Below are positions 1 to 8,182 of a stretch of DNA of 64,000 nucleotides, in pieces. The position numbers and the translations under genes are program-made. Every line of letters starts with the position of its first letter. The stretch's first letter is position 1. This DNA is from Pseudomonadales bacterium (lineage in GTDB: Bacteria > Pseudomonadota > Gammaproteobacteria > Pseudomonadales > Azotimanducaceae): NCBI GenBank assembly GCA_019634925.1, contig JAHCAL010000002.1, forward strand, positions 617,280 through 681,279, read 5' to 3'. A model generated the notes under the pieces. That model was given only the letters and a program-made list of their open reading frames with translations. It was not told where the DNA came from and ran no database searches.

Positions 1-750
1 GAGAAGCGCCGCGCGCAGCGCAGGTGATGCTTGCGGACGCGCGCCGAGGTCGTGCACCCGTTCCCACGTGCCGGCATCCAGTCCGAACCGGACACGACGG
101 TTCACGAGGACCGGTCCGACGCTCATGCGGAAACCCTCACGGCACAGCGCAACCAGTTCCAGTGCCTCCTGCACCGGCAGTTCCTCCGCGAGCGTGGCGA
201 TCAGCACGTGTGTACGTTCGACATCGAGCAGCAGGTCGCGGATGCGCCCCGCGACATGATGGAGCGGCCCGACCTGCACCGCGCGCTGGACCGCGACGGG
301 AACGTCGAGCAGCGTGCGCAGGTGACCGGTCGCCGGCGCATCGAACACTACCCGGTCGAAGTCGCGCTCGACCGCCAGGTTGTACAGCCGGCCGAGGCAC
401 ATGAGTTCGTCGAAACCCGGCGCCGCGGCCGCGAAGTCGCGGAACACCCTGGACCGTACGAAGCCCTGGTACAGGCCGCCGAAGGGCATCCGGGTGCGCG
501 CATAGTCCACGAGCGATTCGTACGGGTCGGTGCGTGCGACCCACAGCCGTTCCGCCACCGCGACCGGGCGATACTCGAGCGGCACGTCGAGAAACGGGTG
601 GCGGACATCGCGGGTGTCGAGCGTCACCAGCACCGTGCGCAGGCCCGCTGCCGCGGAAAGGCGCGCGATACTGGTGGCGAGCAGGGACTTGCCCACGCCG
701 CCTTTGCCGGTGACCACGATCAGGGAATGTGTGGGTCGCAGCGGACGCAT
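1..750 (-). CDS. ArsA-like anion-transporting ATPase, 3' end off the window
   Basis: The minus-strand frame opens at ATG 750-748 and stays open to base 1, so at least 250 residues are present and the C-terminus lies outside the window. A deviant Walker A motif, GKGGVGKS, sits at residues 15-22, right after a hydrophobic strand. A second family signature, FDAPATGHLRTLL, falls near residue 133 and matches the switch region of ArsA/Get3-type ATPases. These soluble ATPases usually work as dimers, in arsenite extrusion or protein targeting. No arsenic gene is visible nearby, so the substrate is unknown and the name rests on fold only. The gene is divergent from the MaoC-like gene at 860. Confidence 0.75.
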   Translation of the reverse strand, partial: MRPLRPTHSLIVVTGKGGVGKSLLATSIARLSAAAGLRTVLVTLDTRDVRHPFLDVPLEYRPVAVAERLWVARTDPYESLVDYARTRMPFGGLYQGFVRSRVFRDFAAAAPGFDELMCLGRLYNLAVERDFDRVVFDAPATGHLRTLLDVPVAVQRAVQVGPLHHVAGRIRDLLLDVERTHVLIATLAEELPVQEALELVALCREGFRMSVGPVLVNRRVRFGLDAGTWERVHDLGARPQASPALRAALL

Positions 751-859
751 GCCGCGAACGGTACCGCAACCGGTCCGCTGCCGTCACGGGACCGCGCCAG
801 CACGTGCCCACCCCGCACCGATGGGGCAGAATGGCCGTTACCTAGGGAGGATCCAGGGC

Positions 860-1633
860 ATGAGCGCACACCTCGTGGTGGCCCGCAACTACGTCGCCGA
901 GTCGGAGAACCGCATCCACAGCGACGAGATCGCGCAACGGTACGGTTTTCAGGGTGCGCTGGTCGCCGGCGTCGCCGTTTACGGCCACCTCACCTGGCCG
1001 CTCGTGCACCGCTTCGGCACCGACTGGCTCGCCCGCTCGGTCGCGAAAGTCCGTTTCCTGAAGCCGGCCTACGACGGCGAGACGCTGTCGATCGGCATCG
1101 AGGACACCGCGGACGGCCAGCGGACGACCTGCCGGAACGCAGCCGGGGCGCTGCTTGCCGAACTCGACTCCACCTGGCCGGCCGCCCTGCCGGCACCGAT
1201 GGACCCGGCGTGCCTGGCCGGGCCGCCGAAACCGGCCGGACGGCCCGAGATGACCTGGGATAGCATCGAGACCGCGCGGCCGTTCACACCCTGGCATTGG
1301 CAGATCACCGAGGATCTCAACCGGACCTTCGCCGAGCAGGTCGCCGACGATCAGCCGGTGTATCACGAGGCCGCCCATCCACACTGGCTGCTCGCGATCG
1401 CAAACCGCGCCCTGACACGCGAATACGTGATGCCCGCCTGGATCCACGTGGGTTCCGAGATCCGTCACCGGCGCCTCCTGAGGGTGAACGAGACCGTCGA
1501 GGTACGCGCCGTGCCGCTCGAGAAGTGGGCACACAAGGGTCACCAGTTCGTGCGCGTCTACGTGGCGTACTTCCGCGACGACGAACTCACCACCGAGATC
1601 TTCCACACGGCCATATTCCGGGTCGCGCAGTGA
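860..1633 (+). CDS. MaoC/hotdog-fold dehydratase-like protein
   Basis: This encodes 257 residues. The open frame extends further upstream, but ATG 860 is chosen because AGGGAGG at 844-850 is a strong ribosome site 9 nt away. The opening Y-V-A-E-S-E-N segment and the FQGALVAGVAVYGH block look like the substrate-loading helix of hotdog acyl-CoA hydratases. The length fits a double-hotdog MaoC-like protein. A canonical D-x4-H catalytic pair is not obvious, so catalysis is not assured. The stop overlaps the start of the next gene (TGATG), so it is translationally coupled to the PurN homologue. Such pairing is unusual for purine synthesis and hints at another role for both. Confidence 0.6.
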   Translation: MSAHLVVARNYVAESENRIHSDEIAQRYGFQGALVAGVAVYGHLTWPLVHRFGTDWLARSVAKVRFLKPAYDGETLSIGIEDTADGQRTTCRNAAGALLAELDSTWPAALPAPMDPACLAGPPKPAGRPEMTWDSIETARPFTPWHWQITEDLNRTFAEQVADDQPVYHEAAHPHWLLAIANRALTREYVMPAWIHVGSEIRHRRLLRVNETVEVRAVPLEKWAHKGHQFVRVYVAYFRDDELTTEIFHTAIFRVAQ

Positions 1634-2226
1634 TGCGCATCGCGGCTCTCGCGTCGCACGGCGGCAGCGTGCTGCAGGCCGTACTGGACGCCTGCCGGAC
1701 ACGCGAACTGGACGGGACCGTCGTGCTCGTCATCAGCAACAACAGCAGGGCCGGCGCCCTCGCGCGCGCGGTGGAACACGGCATTCCCGCCCTGCACCTC
1801 AGCAGCGCGACACATCCCGAGCCCGCGGCACTGGACGCCGCCATGGTCGAAGCGCTGGAGCAGGCCGGCGCCGATTGGGTACTGCTCGCCGGCTACATGA
1901 AGAAACTCGGTCCGCGCGTGCTCGCACGATTCCGCAACCGGATCCTGAACACACACCCGGCGCTCCTCCCGAAGTACGGCGGCCACGGGTTCTACGGTCG
2001 CCGGGTCCACGAGGCCGTGCTGGCCGCCGGCGAACACGAGACCGGCGCCACGGTGCACCTGGTCGACACCGAGTACGATTCCGGACCGATCCTCGCCCAG
2101 GTTCGCGTGCCGATCCGGCCGGGCGACGCCGTGCACGACGTCGAGGAACGCGTGAAGGCCGCGGAACGCAAGCTCATCGTCGCCACGCTGCGCGAGCTCG
2201 CGCCGCGCAACGTGGCGTCGGCCTGA
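1633..2226 (+). CDS. PurN-family formyltransferase (GAR transformylase homologue)
   Basis: The product has 197 residues, close to the usual PurN length. It carries the formyltransferase catalytic set: N106 and H108 in ILNTHPALLP, and D145 in VDTEYDSGPIL, nearly the same numbering as E. coli PurN. The family transfers formyl from 10-formyl-tetrahydrofolate to an amine, classically 5'-phosphoribosylglycinamide in purine synthesis. Its start overlaps the stop of the MaoC-like gene. No purM or other purine gene is present, so a different amine substrate is possible. Enzyme class is secure and substrate is not, so no symbol is given. Confidence 0.75.
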   Translation: MRIAALASHGGSVLQAVLDACRTRELDGTVVLVISNNSRAGALARAVEHGIPALHLSSATHPEPAALDAAMVEALEQAGADWVLLAGYMKKLGPRVLARFRNRILNTHPALLPKYGGHGFYGRRVHEAVLAAGEHETGATVHLVDTEYDSGPILAQVRVPIRPGDAVHDVEERVKAAERKLIVATLRELAPRNVASA

Positions 2227-2236
2227 TCGCCTGCAT

Positions 2237-3055
2237 TCAGTTCTTGCGCGGGTCGACCAGGTCCCAGACCGAGACGAACCCGTCATCGACACCGAGCACC
2301 GCCTGCATCGGACTGCGCTTCTCGATGTGGCCGATCAGGTTACGGTAGGTTCCGAACCCGGCGAGTTCCTGCAGGCGTGGGGTGAACCCACGCACACGCT
2401 CGAGCGGAATGCCGAGTTGCTGGTTCTCCTGCTGCCGGATGAAGCCCGCGCAGTTGTTCATGGCGATCCCCACCCGCCGCGACGCGCTCGAGTTGGCGCC
2501 GCCGCCATGCCAGAGACTGCCGTTCCAGACGAGCACGCTGCCCTTCGGCATCTCTGCCGGTACGGAGTCGTAGCTGCGGCCGAATTCGGGCTTGTCGGGA
2601 AACCGATGACTGCCCGGCACGACACGCGTCGCACCGTTCTCCTCGGTGAAGTCGGTCAGCGCCCACATCGAATTGCACACGAGCGCCGGATGCGGCCGCG
2701 GCAGGTTGATCAGGGTGTCGTCGGCGTGAATCGGCTGCGCATCTTCGCCGGGATCGATGGAAATCGATGACAGCGAAGAGATGAGGCAGCCCCGGTCCAG
2801 CACTCGCTCGACGATCGGCAGGACGGTCGGATGCACCGGTACACGCTCGAACACGCGGTCATGCGCGAGCAGGTTGTAGATCCGGATGGTGTGGTCGCCT
2901 TCGAACAGGTTGGCACCCGGACGGATCGCGAGTTCCGTCTCCAGGCGCAGCAGCGCCGCCCCGAGCGCATCGACCAACTCGGGTTCGATGACCTGCTCGA
3001 GGATCGTGTAGCCCCGCGTCTCGATCTCCGCGAGATGTCGTTCCAGCACGTCCAC
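2237..3055 (-). CDS. Phytanoyl-CoA dioxygenase (PhyH) family oxygenase
   Basis: This 272-residue protein belongs to the Fe(II)/2-oxoglutarate dioxygenases. The facial triad is visible as H110-A-D112 (PIHADDTL) and H183 (SLWHGGG), with the typical VPGSH turn between them. These cytoplasmic enzymes hydroxylate small or lipid-like substrates; the substrate cannot be read from sequence. Start is GTG 3055, or GTG 3049 in the same frame, which sits better (8 nt) from the GGAGGG ribosome site. It is convergent with the PurN homologue, with 10 bp between stops. Confidence 0.85.
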   Translation of the reverse strand: MDVLERHLAEIETRGYTILEQVIEPELVDALGAALLRLETELAIRPGANLFEGDHTIRIYNLLAHDRVFERVPVHPTVLPIVERVLDRGCLISSLSSISIDPGEDAQPIHADDTLINLPRPHPALVCNSMWALTDFTEENGATRVVPGSHRFPDKPEFGRSYDSVPAEMPKGSVLVWNGSLWHGGGANSSASRRVGIAMNNCAGFIRQQENQQLGIPLERVRGFTPRLQELAGFGTYRNLIGHIEKRSPMQAVLGVDDGFVSVWDLVDPRKN

Positions 3056-3103
3056 GTCCCTCCATGACCCCGGGTCATGCCCCCCCGGCGGGGTTCTAGA
3101 GCA

Positions 3104-3817
3104 TCAGCCGTACAGCGTGAGGGGCTGCCAGGAACCGTCGAACGCGCGCGTATCGCGCCAGATCCGCCGCCCGGTGGACGGCGTCAGCGAGTGCTCCACC
3201 AGCCTGCACGGCCTGCCATTCGGGTCGAACCCGAAAGCACTCACACAGTCCCCGACAAAGTCCATGATCGAGAATCCCGCGTGTTCGCCTTTCAGGGTGC
3301 CGGCATTGAGCAGCAGCATCCCGGGAAAGTCGATCAGGACCCGGTAGTGCAGATGGCCGTTCACCAGGAATCGATGGCGGCCGGCCTCCAGCAGCCCGTC
3401 AAGCGCCGGACTGCGCTCTACCCGGGAACGCGCCGTGCCCGGCCAGACCTTGCCCAGGTCGTTGTCTCCTATGCCGTGGCAGAGCAGCAGCTTCCCGGCG
3501 ACCGTATCGAGTTCGACTGTGCGCGGCAGAGCAGCCAGGTACTCGATGGTGCGCGGCGCAAGCGCGCTCAGCTGATGTGCCTGGGGAACGTGGCGCACCC
3601 TGTCCTCGAGCAGCCAGCGATCGTGGTTGCCGGCTACGGTGGTGACATTGGCGTCGACCAGCAGATCGCAACTCGCATCGACACAGCCACCACCATCGGC
3701 AACGTCTCCGGTGCAGATGACCCCATCGACGTCGATGCCGGCAAGCCACTCGAGTACACGCGCACAGCGCACGTCTTCGGCATGAAGATCACCAAGAACC
3801 GCCAGGCGCCTGATCAC
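3104..3817 (-). CDS. Calcineurin-like metallophosphoesterase
   Basis: The protein has 237 residues and the full set of metallophosphoesterase motifs in order: GDLHA with D10 and H12, GD at 37-38, GNHD at 63-66, and two later histidine motifs (LCHGIGDND, NGHLH). These bind a dinuclear metal centre that hydrolyses phosphomono- or diesters. The compact size resembles YfcE-type phosphodiesterases, but the substrate is unknown. A terminator-like hairpin lies 66 bp upstream of its start, so it is probably transcribed separately from the genes further upstream. Confidence 0.8.
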   Translation of the reverse strand: MIRRLAVLGDLHAEDVRCARVLEWLAGIDVDGVICTGDVADGGGCVDASCDLLVDANVTTVAGNHDRWLLEDRVRHVPQAHQLSALAPRTIEYLAALPRTVELDTVAGKLLLCHGIGDNDLGKVWPGTARSRVERSPALDGLLEAGRHRFLVNGHLHYRVLIDFPGMLLLNAGTLKGEHAGFSIMDFVGDCVSAFGFDPNGRPCRLVEHSLTPSTGRRIWRDTRAFDGSWQPLTLYG

Positions 3818-3880
3818 CGCGAGACCCGCACGATCGGGAGAGCACGAGGGTGCACGCGGACGGGGAACAGGGAAGGAAGG

Positions 3881-3923
3881 AAAAGGTGCCCAGCCCGAGG
3901 GGAGAGGAAAGGCTGGGCACCTT
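3881..3923 (-). terminator. Intrinsic terminator of the candidate sRNA
   Basis: A perfect 13-bp inverted repeat (AAGGTGCCCAGCC and its complement) with a 15-nt loop is followed on the minus strand by TTTTCCTTCCTTCC. The T-run exists only in the minus direction, so it ends minus-strand transcription upstream of the phosphoesterase gene. Confidence 0.75.
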
Positions 3924-3990
3924 CAGATCCCGCGAGGGGATCAACGCCGGCTTGGTCACTAGGGGAGAGAGTCGCCACCGGTCGTCGACT
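3881..3990 (-). ncRNA. Candidate structured small RNA, sigma-54 dependent
   Basis: Read on the minus strand, about 110 nt hold three stem-loops. These are a 5-bp stem (3986-3990 with 3970-3974), a 6-bp stem (3926-3931 with 3937-3942), and a 13-bp perfect stem (3883-3895 with 3911-3923) followed by a U-run. A C/U-rich single strand (CUCUCCCC, near 3962-3969) and a C/U-rich terminator loop (UUUCCUCUCCCC) are exposed, as in sRNAs that mask purine-rich ribosome sites. The 5' end is inferred from the sigma-54 promoter at 3998-4014. There is no ORF of note. This is inferred from sequence only; a leader or chance hairpins remain possible. Confidence 0.55.
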
Positions 3991-3997
3991 AATACAA

Positions 3998-4014
3998 TGC
4001 AGCCACCGTGCCAA
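3998..4014 (-). promoter_or_regulatory. Sigma-54 (RpoN) promoter
   Basis: On the minus strand this reads TTGGCACGGTGGCTGCA. The GG (-24) and GC (-12) dinucleotides are separated by exactly 10 nt, and TGGCACG-N4-CTGCA differs from the consensus TGGCACG-N4-TTGCA by one base. Predicted start of transcription is near 3987-3990. The sequence between it and the upstream box (4020-4065) is distinctly AT-rich, as expected for a bendable linker. Confidence 0.7.
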
Positions 4015-4129
4015 CTCTTGCTCCGAAAATAAAGCGCATCAAATACAGCAGGTTAGAAAATTCACGCGGGGGCCGACCGCCGACGATCCGGCGCTGCGCC
4101 GGCACACACGCGACCCGATGGTGCAGCGC

Positions 4130-4146
4130 TGCGCCAGCGTGGTGCA
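4130..4146 (-). promoter_or_regulatory. NtrC-type enhancer box upstream of the sigma-54 promoter
   Basis: The 17-bp sequence TGCGCCAGCGTGGTGCA matches the NtrC palindrome TGCACCA-N3-TGGTGCA at 13 of 14 specified positions. Its centre is about 150 bp upstream of the predicted start, a normal enhancer distance. A further TGGTGCA half-site at 4119-4125 lies exactly 21 bp (two helical turns) away. It falls just past the stop codon of the 4158-5225 gene. Confidence 0.55.
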
Positions 4147-4157
4147 CACGCGGCGCC

Positions 4158-5225
4158 TCAGACCCCGGACAAACCGAACACCCGCGCCCAATCCTCCACT
4201 GCGTCAAGGTGGCCTTCGACCAGTTGTACCGTCAACTGCCTGTACCCCACAGCTTCCAGGCGCGCTACCCGCTCCCGCAGCACGTCCTCCGTCCCGGTGA
4301 AGGTCATCGCCTCGATCAGTTCGGGCGTCACCAGAAACCGCTCCTCCGGGCGGACGAACATGAGATGCCCGCGGTGGTTGTAGAGATGCCGGCGGTCGGC
4401 CGGATACCCCAGGTAAACTTCGCGGTAGCGTTCGAGCAGGTCGCTCATCTTGCTGCCTACGACCCGCTCCAACGAGCCCGGTTCGCTGGTCTCGACGAGG
4501 TTGTGGAAAAACACCGTTATCCAGGGACCCGCCTGGGCAAGCGCGCGTTCGGACGCGAACGACTCGCCCGGCTCGAGCACGGCACCGAGCACGAACACCG
4601 TCGAATACAGGGAATCGACCGGCCGCCCACTCGCCTGCCACGCCGCGCGCATGTCATCGAGGGTCCGCGCCGCCACCCGCTCGTCGGCCGTGAAGTTGAT
4701 CCAACCGGCGCCGAGCTGCGCGGTGAGGCGCCGCGCCTGCGGTCCCAGCGCCGAGACATGCAGCGCGATCGGCTCCTCGATGTTGATCAGGCCGAGTTCG
4801 GGATTCAGGAACCCGTAGCGCTGCCGACCACCCTCGTGCTCGGCCGACACGACCTCGCCAGCGAGCAATCCCTGCACCCGCTCGATATAGCGGCGCATGC
4901 GGGCCAGCGAAATCGCGCGCATGCCCATGGTGCGCCGCCCGGTAAATCCCGTCCCCACGCCGAAGTCGATACGCCCCGGGGCAAGCCGGTTGAGCGTCGC
5001 CAGTGAATTGGCGGTGACGGGTTCGATCCGATTCGAAGGAATCAGCACCCCGGTTCCGAGCCGAATCCGGTTTGTGTGTGCGGCGGCCAGCGCCATGCAA
5101 ACGAATACGTCCGGATTGAGCAGCTGCGTGTCGTAGAACCAGGCATGACTGAACCCCAGTTCCTCCGCACGCTTTACGACTTTCCAGGAATCGGTGGTCG
5201 TCGCCAGAGCAATCCCGAAGTCCAT
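4158..5225 (-). CDS. LLM-class flavin-dependent oxidoreductase
   Basis: This 355-residue protein is a bacterial-luciferase-like (TIM barrel) oxidoreductase. It shows the N-terminal MDFGIALATT strand, the LGTGVLIPSNR segment and the GRIDFGVGTGFTGRRTMG flavin-site segment common to the family. The family uses FMN or F420 to oxidise or monooxygenate varied substrates. ATG 5225 is preceded by GGAGGG at good spacing. It is 12 nt downstream of the phosphatase gene, so the two form a minus-strand operon. The substrate cannot be stated. Confidence 0.8.
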   Translation of the reverse strand: MDFGIALATTTDSWKVVKRAEELGFSHAWFYDTQLLNPDVFVCMALAAAHTNRIRLGTGVLIPSNRIEPVTANSLATLNRLAPGRIDFGVGTGFTGRRTMGMRAISLARMRRYIERVQGLLAGEVVSAEHEGGRQRYGFLNPELGLINIEEPIALHVSALGPQARRLTAQLGAGWINFTADERVAARTLDDMRAAWQASGRPVDSLYSTVFVLGAVLEPGESFASERALAQAGPWITVFFHNLVETSEPGSLERVVGSKMSDLLERYREVYLGYPADRRHLYNHRGHLMFVRPEERFLVTPELIEAMTFTGTEDVLRERVARLEAVGYRQLTVQLVEGHLDAVEDWARVFGLSGV

Positions 5226-5237
5226 ATCGGCCCTCCG

Positions 5238-6065
5238 TTACCGAACGGCGAGCGCCTCGAGTGCCGCACGGTGCAACGCCTCGCTCCCCGCCGCAACGAT
5301 GAATCCCCCGAGGCTAGGCTCTCCGCCGTCGGCCGTCGTGATCACCCCGCCCGCCCCGCGAATGATCGGTACCAACGCCTGAATGTCATATGGCTGCAGC
5401 CCGGCATCGGTCGCGACGTCCACATACCCCATCGCCAGCATGGCGTAGATGTAGCAATCGCCGCCATATTTCGAGAGCCGTACCCGCCTTTCGAGCCGAT
5501 CAAACGCCGCCCGCTCGCCATGCCCGCGGAACAGGCCGGGACTGGTGGTCGTCAACATGGCTTCGTCGAGCGCAACACCCCGCCGCGTCCGCAGTCTTCG
5601 AGCCGCCCCGCCCGTTCCGCGACGGTACCATGCCGATTCTCCGTCACCGTAGAACGTCTCTCCGGTAAAAGGCTGATACATGACACCCAGGACCGGCTTC
5701 TCGCCATCAAAGAGCGCAAGCAACTGTCCCCAGTGGAGCATCCCGGTCATGAATGCCCGAGTACCATCGATGGGATCGATGACCCAGGTCAGTCCATTGC
5801 CCGGCTCATGACCGAACTCCTCGCCGAAAACCCCGTGCGCCGGGTACTCGGCCCGCAGGGCATCGCGAAAGATCCGTTCCGCCGCCCGATCGGCCTCCGT
5901 GACCGGGTCGAACCGACCGTCGTCACGCTTGTTCTCTACAGCGACCTCCGCTCGAAAGAACGGCAGCGTAGCCGCGCCAGCCTGCTCCGCTATGCGCACC
6001 GCAAACGCGAGCAAGACATCGCGTTCGGATCGTGGAATCGGAATGGCTTTGGTGTATTCGAGCAT
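5238..6065 (-). CDS. Inositol-monophosphatase family, histidinol-phosphatase-like (HisN type)
   Basis: The Mg-dependent phosphatase motifs are present: a GEEFG loop near residue 82, DPIDGTRAF near 97-105, and a C-terminal GGDCYIYAMLAMGYVDVA block. Together they define the IMPase fold, and the spacing and GGDCY..Y..LA.G pattern resemble HisN-type histidinol phosphatases. ATG 6065 (275 aa) is chosen; GTG 6080 in the same frame would add five residues. No other histidine genes are nearby, so another phosphomonoester substrate is possible. It is divergent from the Rid gene. Confidence 0.75.
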   Translation of the reverse strand: MLEYTKAIPIPRSERDVLLAFAVRIAEQAGAATLPFFRAEVAVENKRDDGRFDPVTEADRAAERIFRDALRAEYPAHGVFGEEFGHEPGNGLTWVIDPIDGTRAFMTGMLHWGQLLALFDGEKPVLGVMYQPFTGETFYGDGESAWYRRGTGGAARRLRTRRGVALDEAMLTTTSPGLFRGHGERAAFDRLERRVRLSKYGGDCYIYAMLAMGYVDVATDAGLQPYDIQALVPIIRGAGGVITTADGGEPSLGGFIVAAGSEALHRAALEALAVR

Positions 6066-6163
6066 TCGCACGTCCGGCACCGATCCCGGCTGCTCGCCGA
6101 ACGCGGTGCTTAATCCCTACACCCGCGTCCGCTATGATCCCGCAACGCACCGAGGGAGATTTC

Positions 6164-6562
6164 ATGATGAGCCGCCACGTTATCCTGCCCGAGGCCAACC
6201 GTCGAGCCTACGAGAACTTCCACTTCGCCCCGGCAGTGCGCGCCGGCAACCTCCTGATCCTGTCCGGCCAGATAGGCCTCGACGAGCGCGGACGGATCCC
6301 CGAATCGGCCGAGGACGAGTTCCGGAACGCCTGGCGCGCGATCGGCACCATACTGGGTCACGCGGGGCTCGATTTCGGCGACGTCGTCGAATACACCAGT
6401 TACCACGTCGGCCTGCAGGCAAACCTGCAAGCGTTCATGAAGGTCAGAGACGAGTTCATAGCGGAACCCTGGCCGGCTTGGACGGCCATCGGTGTATCGG
6501 AATTGGCGGTGGGTGGGGCTCGGGTGGAGATCAAGCTCGTCGCAAAGGTGGCTGTAGAGTAA
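6164..6562 (+). CDS. Rid (YjgF/YER057c/UK114) family protein without the RidA arginine
   Basis: The protein has 132 residues and the Rid fold signatures (LILSGQIGLDERG and the C-terminal VEIKLVAKVAVE strand). Canonical RidA deaminates 2-aminoacrylate using an arginine in a PAR(S/T) motif. Here the corresponding segment reads WPAWTAIGV, with tryptophan in place of that arginine, so it probably belongs to a Rid subfamily without imine deaminase activity. Two adjacent ATGs (6164, 6167) follow GAGGGAG at 6152-6158. It is the last high-GC gene before the AT-richer block. Confidence 0.8.
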   Translation: MMSRHVILPEANRRAYENFHFAPAVRAGNLLILSGQIGLDERGRIPESAEDEFRNAWRAIGTILGHAGLDFGDVVEYTSYHVGLQANLQAFMKVRDEFIAEPWPAWTAIGVSELAVGGARVEIKLVAKVAVE

Positions 6563-6739
6563 TCAACGTCTATCAGGCGACAAGGTCGGTCGACTGCTCA
6601 TTTGTACGCAAGACATCAGGCGACATGCAAACTCGAAACTGAGTACTAAACTGAGTCAGTGTGGAAATCATGCGATGCCCTGTTGCATGCAAGCGAGAGC
6701 CGAACTAGGGAACTCAATCGAGCCCGACCGCCGGACATC
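6563..6739 (+). promoter_or_regulatory. Upstream control region of the five-gene signalling module
   Basis: This 177-bp non-coding stretch is where GC content drops. It holds a direct repeat ATCAGGCGACA (6572-6582 and 6615-6625, 43 bp apart), a second direct repeat AAACTGAGT (6636-6644 and 6648-6656), and the palindromes ACTGAGTCAGT (6650-6660) and TTGCATGCAA (6683-6692). These are plausible operator sites. I do not see a convincing sigma-70 -35/-10 pair, so the promoter itself is unassigned. Confidence 0.4.
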
Positions 6740-8182
6740 ATGAACTGGATCGAATCAGTCATAACCTATTGTTTCCCAAAGATAATATTGGATGGGAAAC
6801 CGTGGCGCATGATGTGGGAGGAAAAAGAGCACGCTTTCTTTGTAAGGGTCTGCCGGATCTTTTTCCCAACTGCGTCGCTCGGATACATTGGCCATTTCTT
6901 TTTCTACGACCTGCCAATGGGCTTAGAGCCCATCGACAGATGGTTCGCCTATCGTGCGATCGTTGCAGGCGCGAGCCTTCTCACAGCGGTCTTCTACTTC
7001 ACGCCGCTAGCACAATCGCGGCTAGCCAAGCTGCCGGCCATCGCAACCACTTGGCTATTTTGTGTAACGCAAGCAATGATCACGACGTGGTGGGACGGCA
7101 CGCCTTGGCTGTTTAGCTTCGTCTTCGTCAGCGGCACCTTGATGGTTGTTCGAGCATCTCCACTTTCGACGATCGTTCTCGCCATCATATATATGACGAC
7201 ACAATCCCCATATCTTCTTGCCGCAGGAGTGCCCCTATCGTCTCTTGTAAGCACTGGGTTCGTAACAGTGCTACTCCTCCTCATACTCAAAGCGTCTCAT
7301 GTTGCAGACATCCGCAACTTCGTCCTCAACCAAGAGAACATCGCAGCACAAAGGAGAATCATCGAACTCAACATAGAGTTCTCAGATCGGCTCAAGGCAT
7401 TTATCCCACGAATCGTTTCTGACCGAATTGAAGCTCTAGTCTCCAAAGAGCGACTTTCAGTTGTTCAAGCATCGGTCGACGTACTGAAGCCACGCAAAGC
7501 CAAGGTCGCTTGCCTTTTCAGTGATATCCGCGGTTTCACGAAGGGATCTCGGGAACTCGATTCTTTCGTGGACAAGAGTGTAATTCCGGACATGAAAGCG
7601 TGCTCGAACATCGTTGAAGAATATGGCGGGGTTCCACGCAAGATTGGCGACCTAATCTTCGCGTACTTCGATCACGAACTGGTCACTCACAACGTCATCC
7701 GATGTCTCCTTGCGGGCATTGATATATCAAGAGTCAATCACGCGTTGAACGCGCGAGGTTACAACTCCGCGATTCGCAGATATATCTTGATCTCGACCGG
7801 CGAGGCCGTCGTTGGGAACCTAGGCGGACTCGACTCTTCTATCGAGATCACGGCTCTCGGACCTCCGGTAAATTACCTCAGCAGACTGGATGAACTGACC
7901 AAAAGTCCCTATCTTAAGGACCGGCTCGCACCGGGCGATATACTGATCTGTTTCACCACTCGCGAAACACTGCTAGCCGCGGGAATCAGTTTGCCATTGG
8001 AGACGATAAATCTCGCGGAACACGATCTTCGAGTCCGGGACTTCCCGGAAGTAGTAGAGGTGTTCCGACTAAAGGATCCCGCTCGATCCTACGAGATCCT
8101 TCGAGCTTGGTACCGGAATACCGAACGAAACGATGCAACACGAAGTGGCGCCCCCTCCGAAAGGCTTCTTCTCACGGGATAG
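6740..8182 (+). CDS. Six-TM receptor-type class III adenylate/guanylate cyclase
   Basis: This 480-residue protein has about six membrane segments at residues 40-185, a helical linker (190-250) and a C-terminal class III cyclase domain. Catalytic residues look intact: metal aspartates D262 (LFSDIRGFT) and D304 (KIGDLIFAYF), base-specifying K301, and N378/R382 in VNYLSRLDEL. It should make cAMP (or cGMP) from the inner membrane. The six-TM block shares a layout with the kinase at 12771 and with CqsS-like receptors, suggesting a membrane ligand. ATG 6740 is chosen (a GTG at 6659 is possible); the ribosome site is weak. The 3' end overlaps the next gene by 50 nt. Base composition is markedly AT-richer than the flanks. 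Confidence 0.8.
   Translation: MNWIESVITYCFPKIILDGKPWRMMWEEKEHAFFVRVCRIFFPTASLGYIGHFFFYDLPMGLEPIDRWFAYRAIVAGASLLTAVFYFTPLAQSRLAKLPAIATTWLFCVTQAMITTWWDGTPWLFSFVFVSGTLMVVRASPLSTIVLAIIYMTTQSPYLLAAGVPLSSLVSTGFVTVLLLLILKASHVADIRNFVLNQENIAAQRRIIELNIEFSDRLKAFIPRIVSDRIEALVSKERLSVVQASVDVLKPRKAKVACLFSDIRGFTKGSRELDSFVDKSVIPDMKACSNIVEEYGGVPRKIGDLIFAYFDHELVTHNVIRCLLAGIDISRVNHALNARGYNSAIRRYILISTGEAVVGNLGGLDSSIEITALGPPVNYLSRLDELTKSPYLKDRLAPGDILICFTTRETLLAAGISLPLETINLAEHDLRVRDFPEVVEVFRLKDPARSYEILRAWYRNTERNDATRSGAPSERLLLTG

Noticed and set aside
6659..6739. Longer N-terminus for the cyclase from GTG 6659
   Set aside because: The extra 27 residues are charged, have no family match, and would cover the palindromes; ATG 6740 starts the membrane protein properly.
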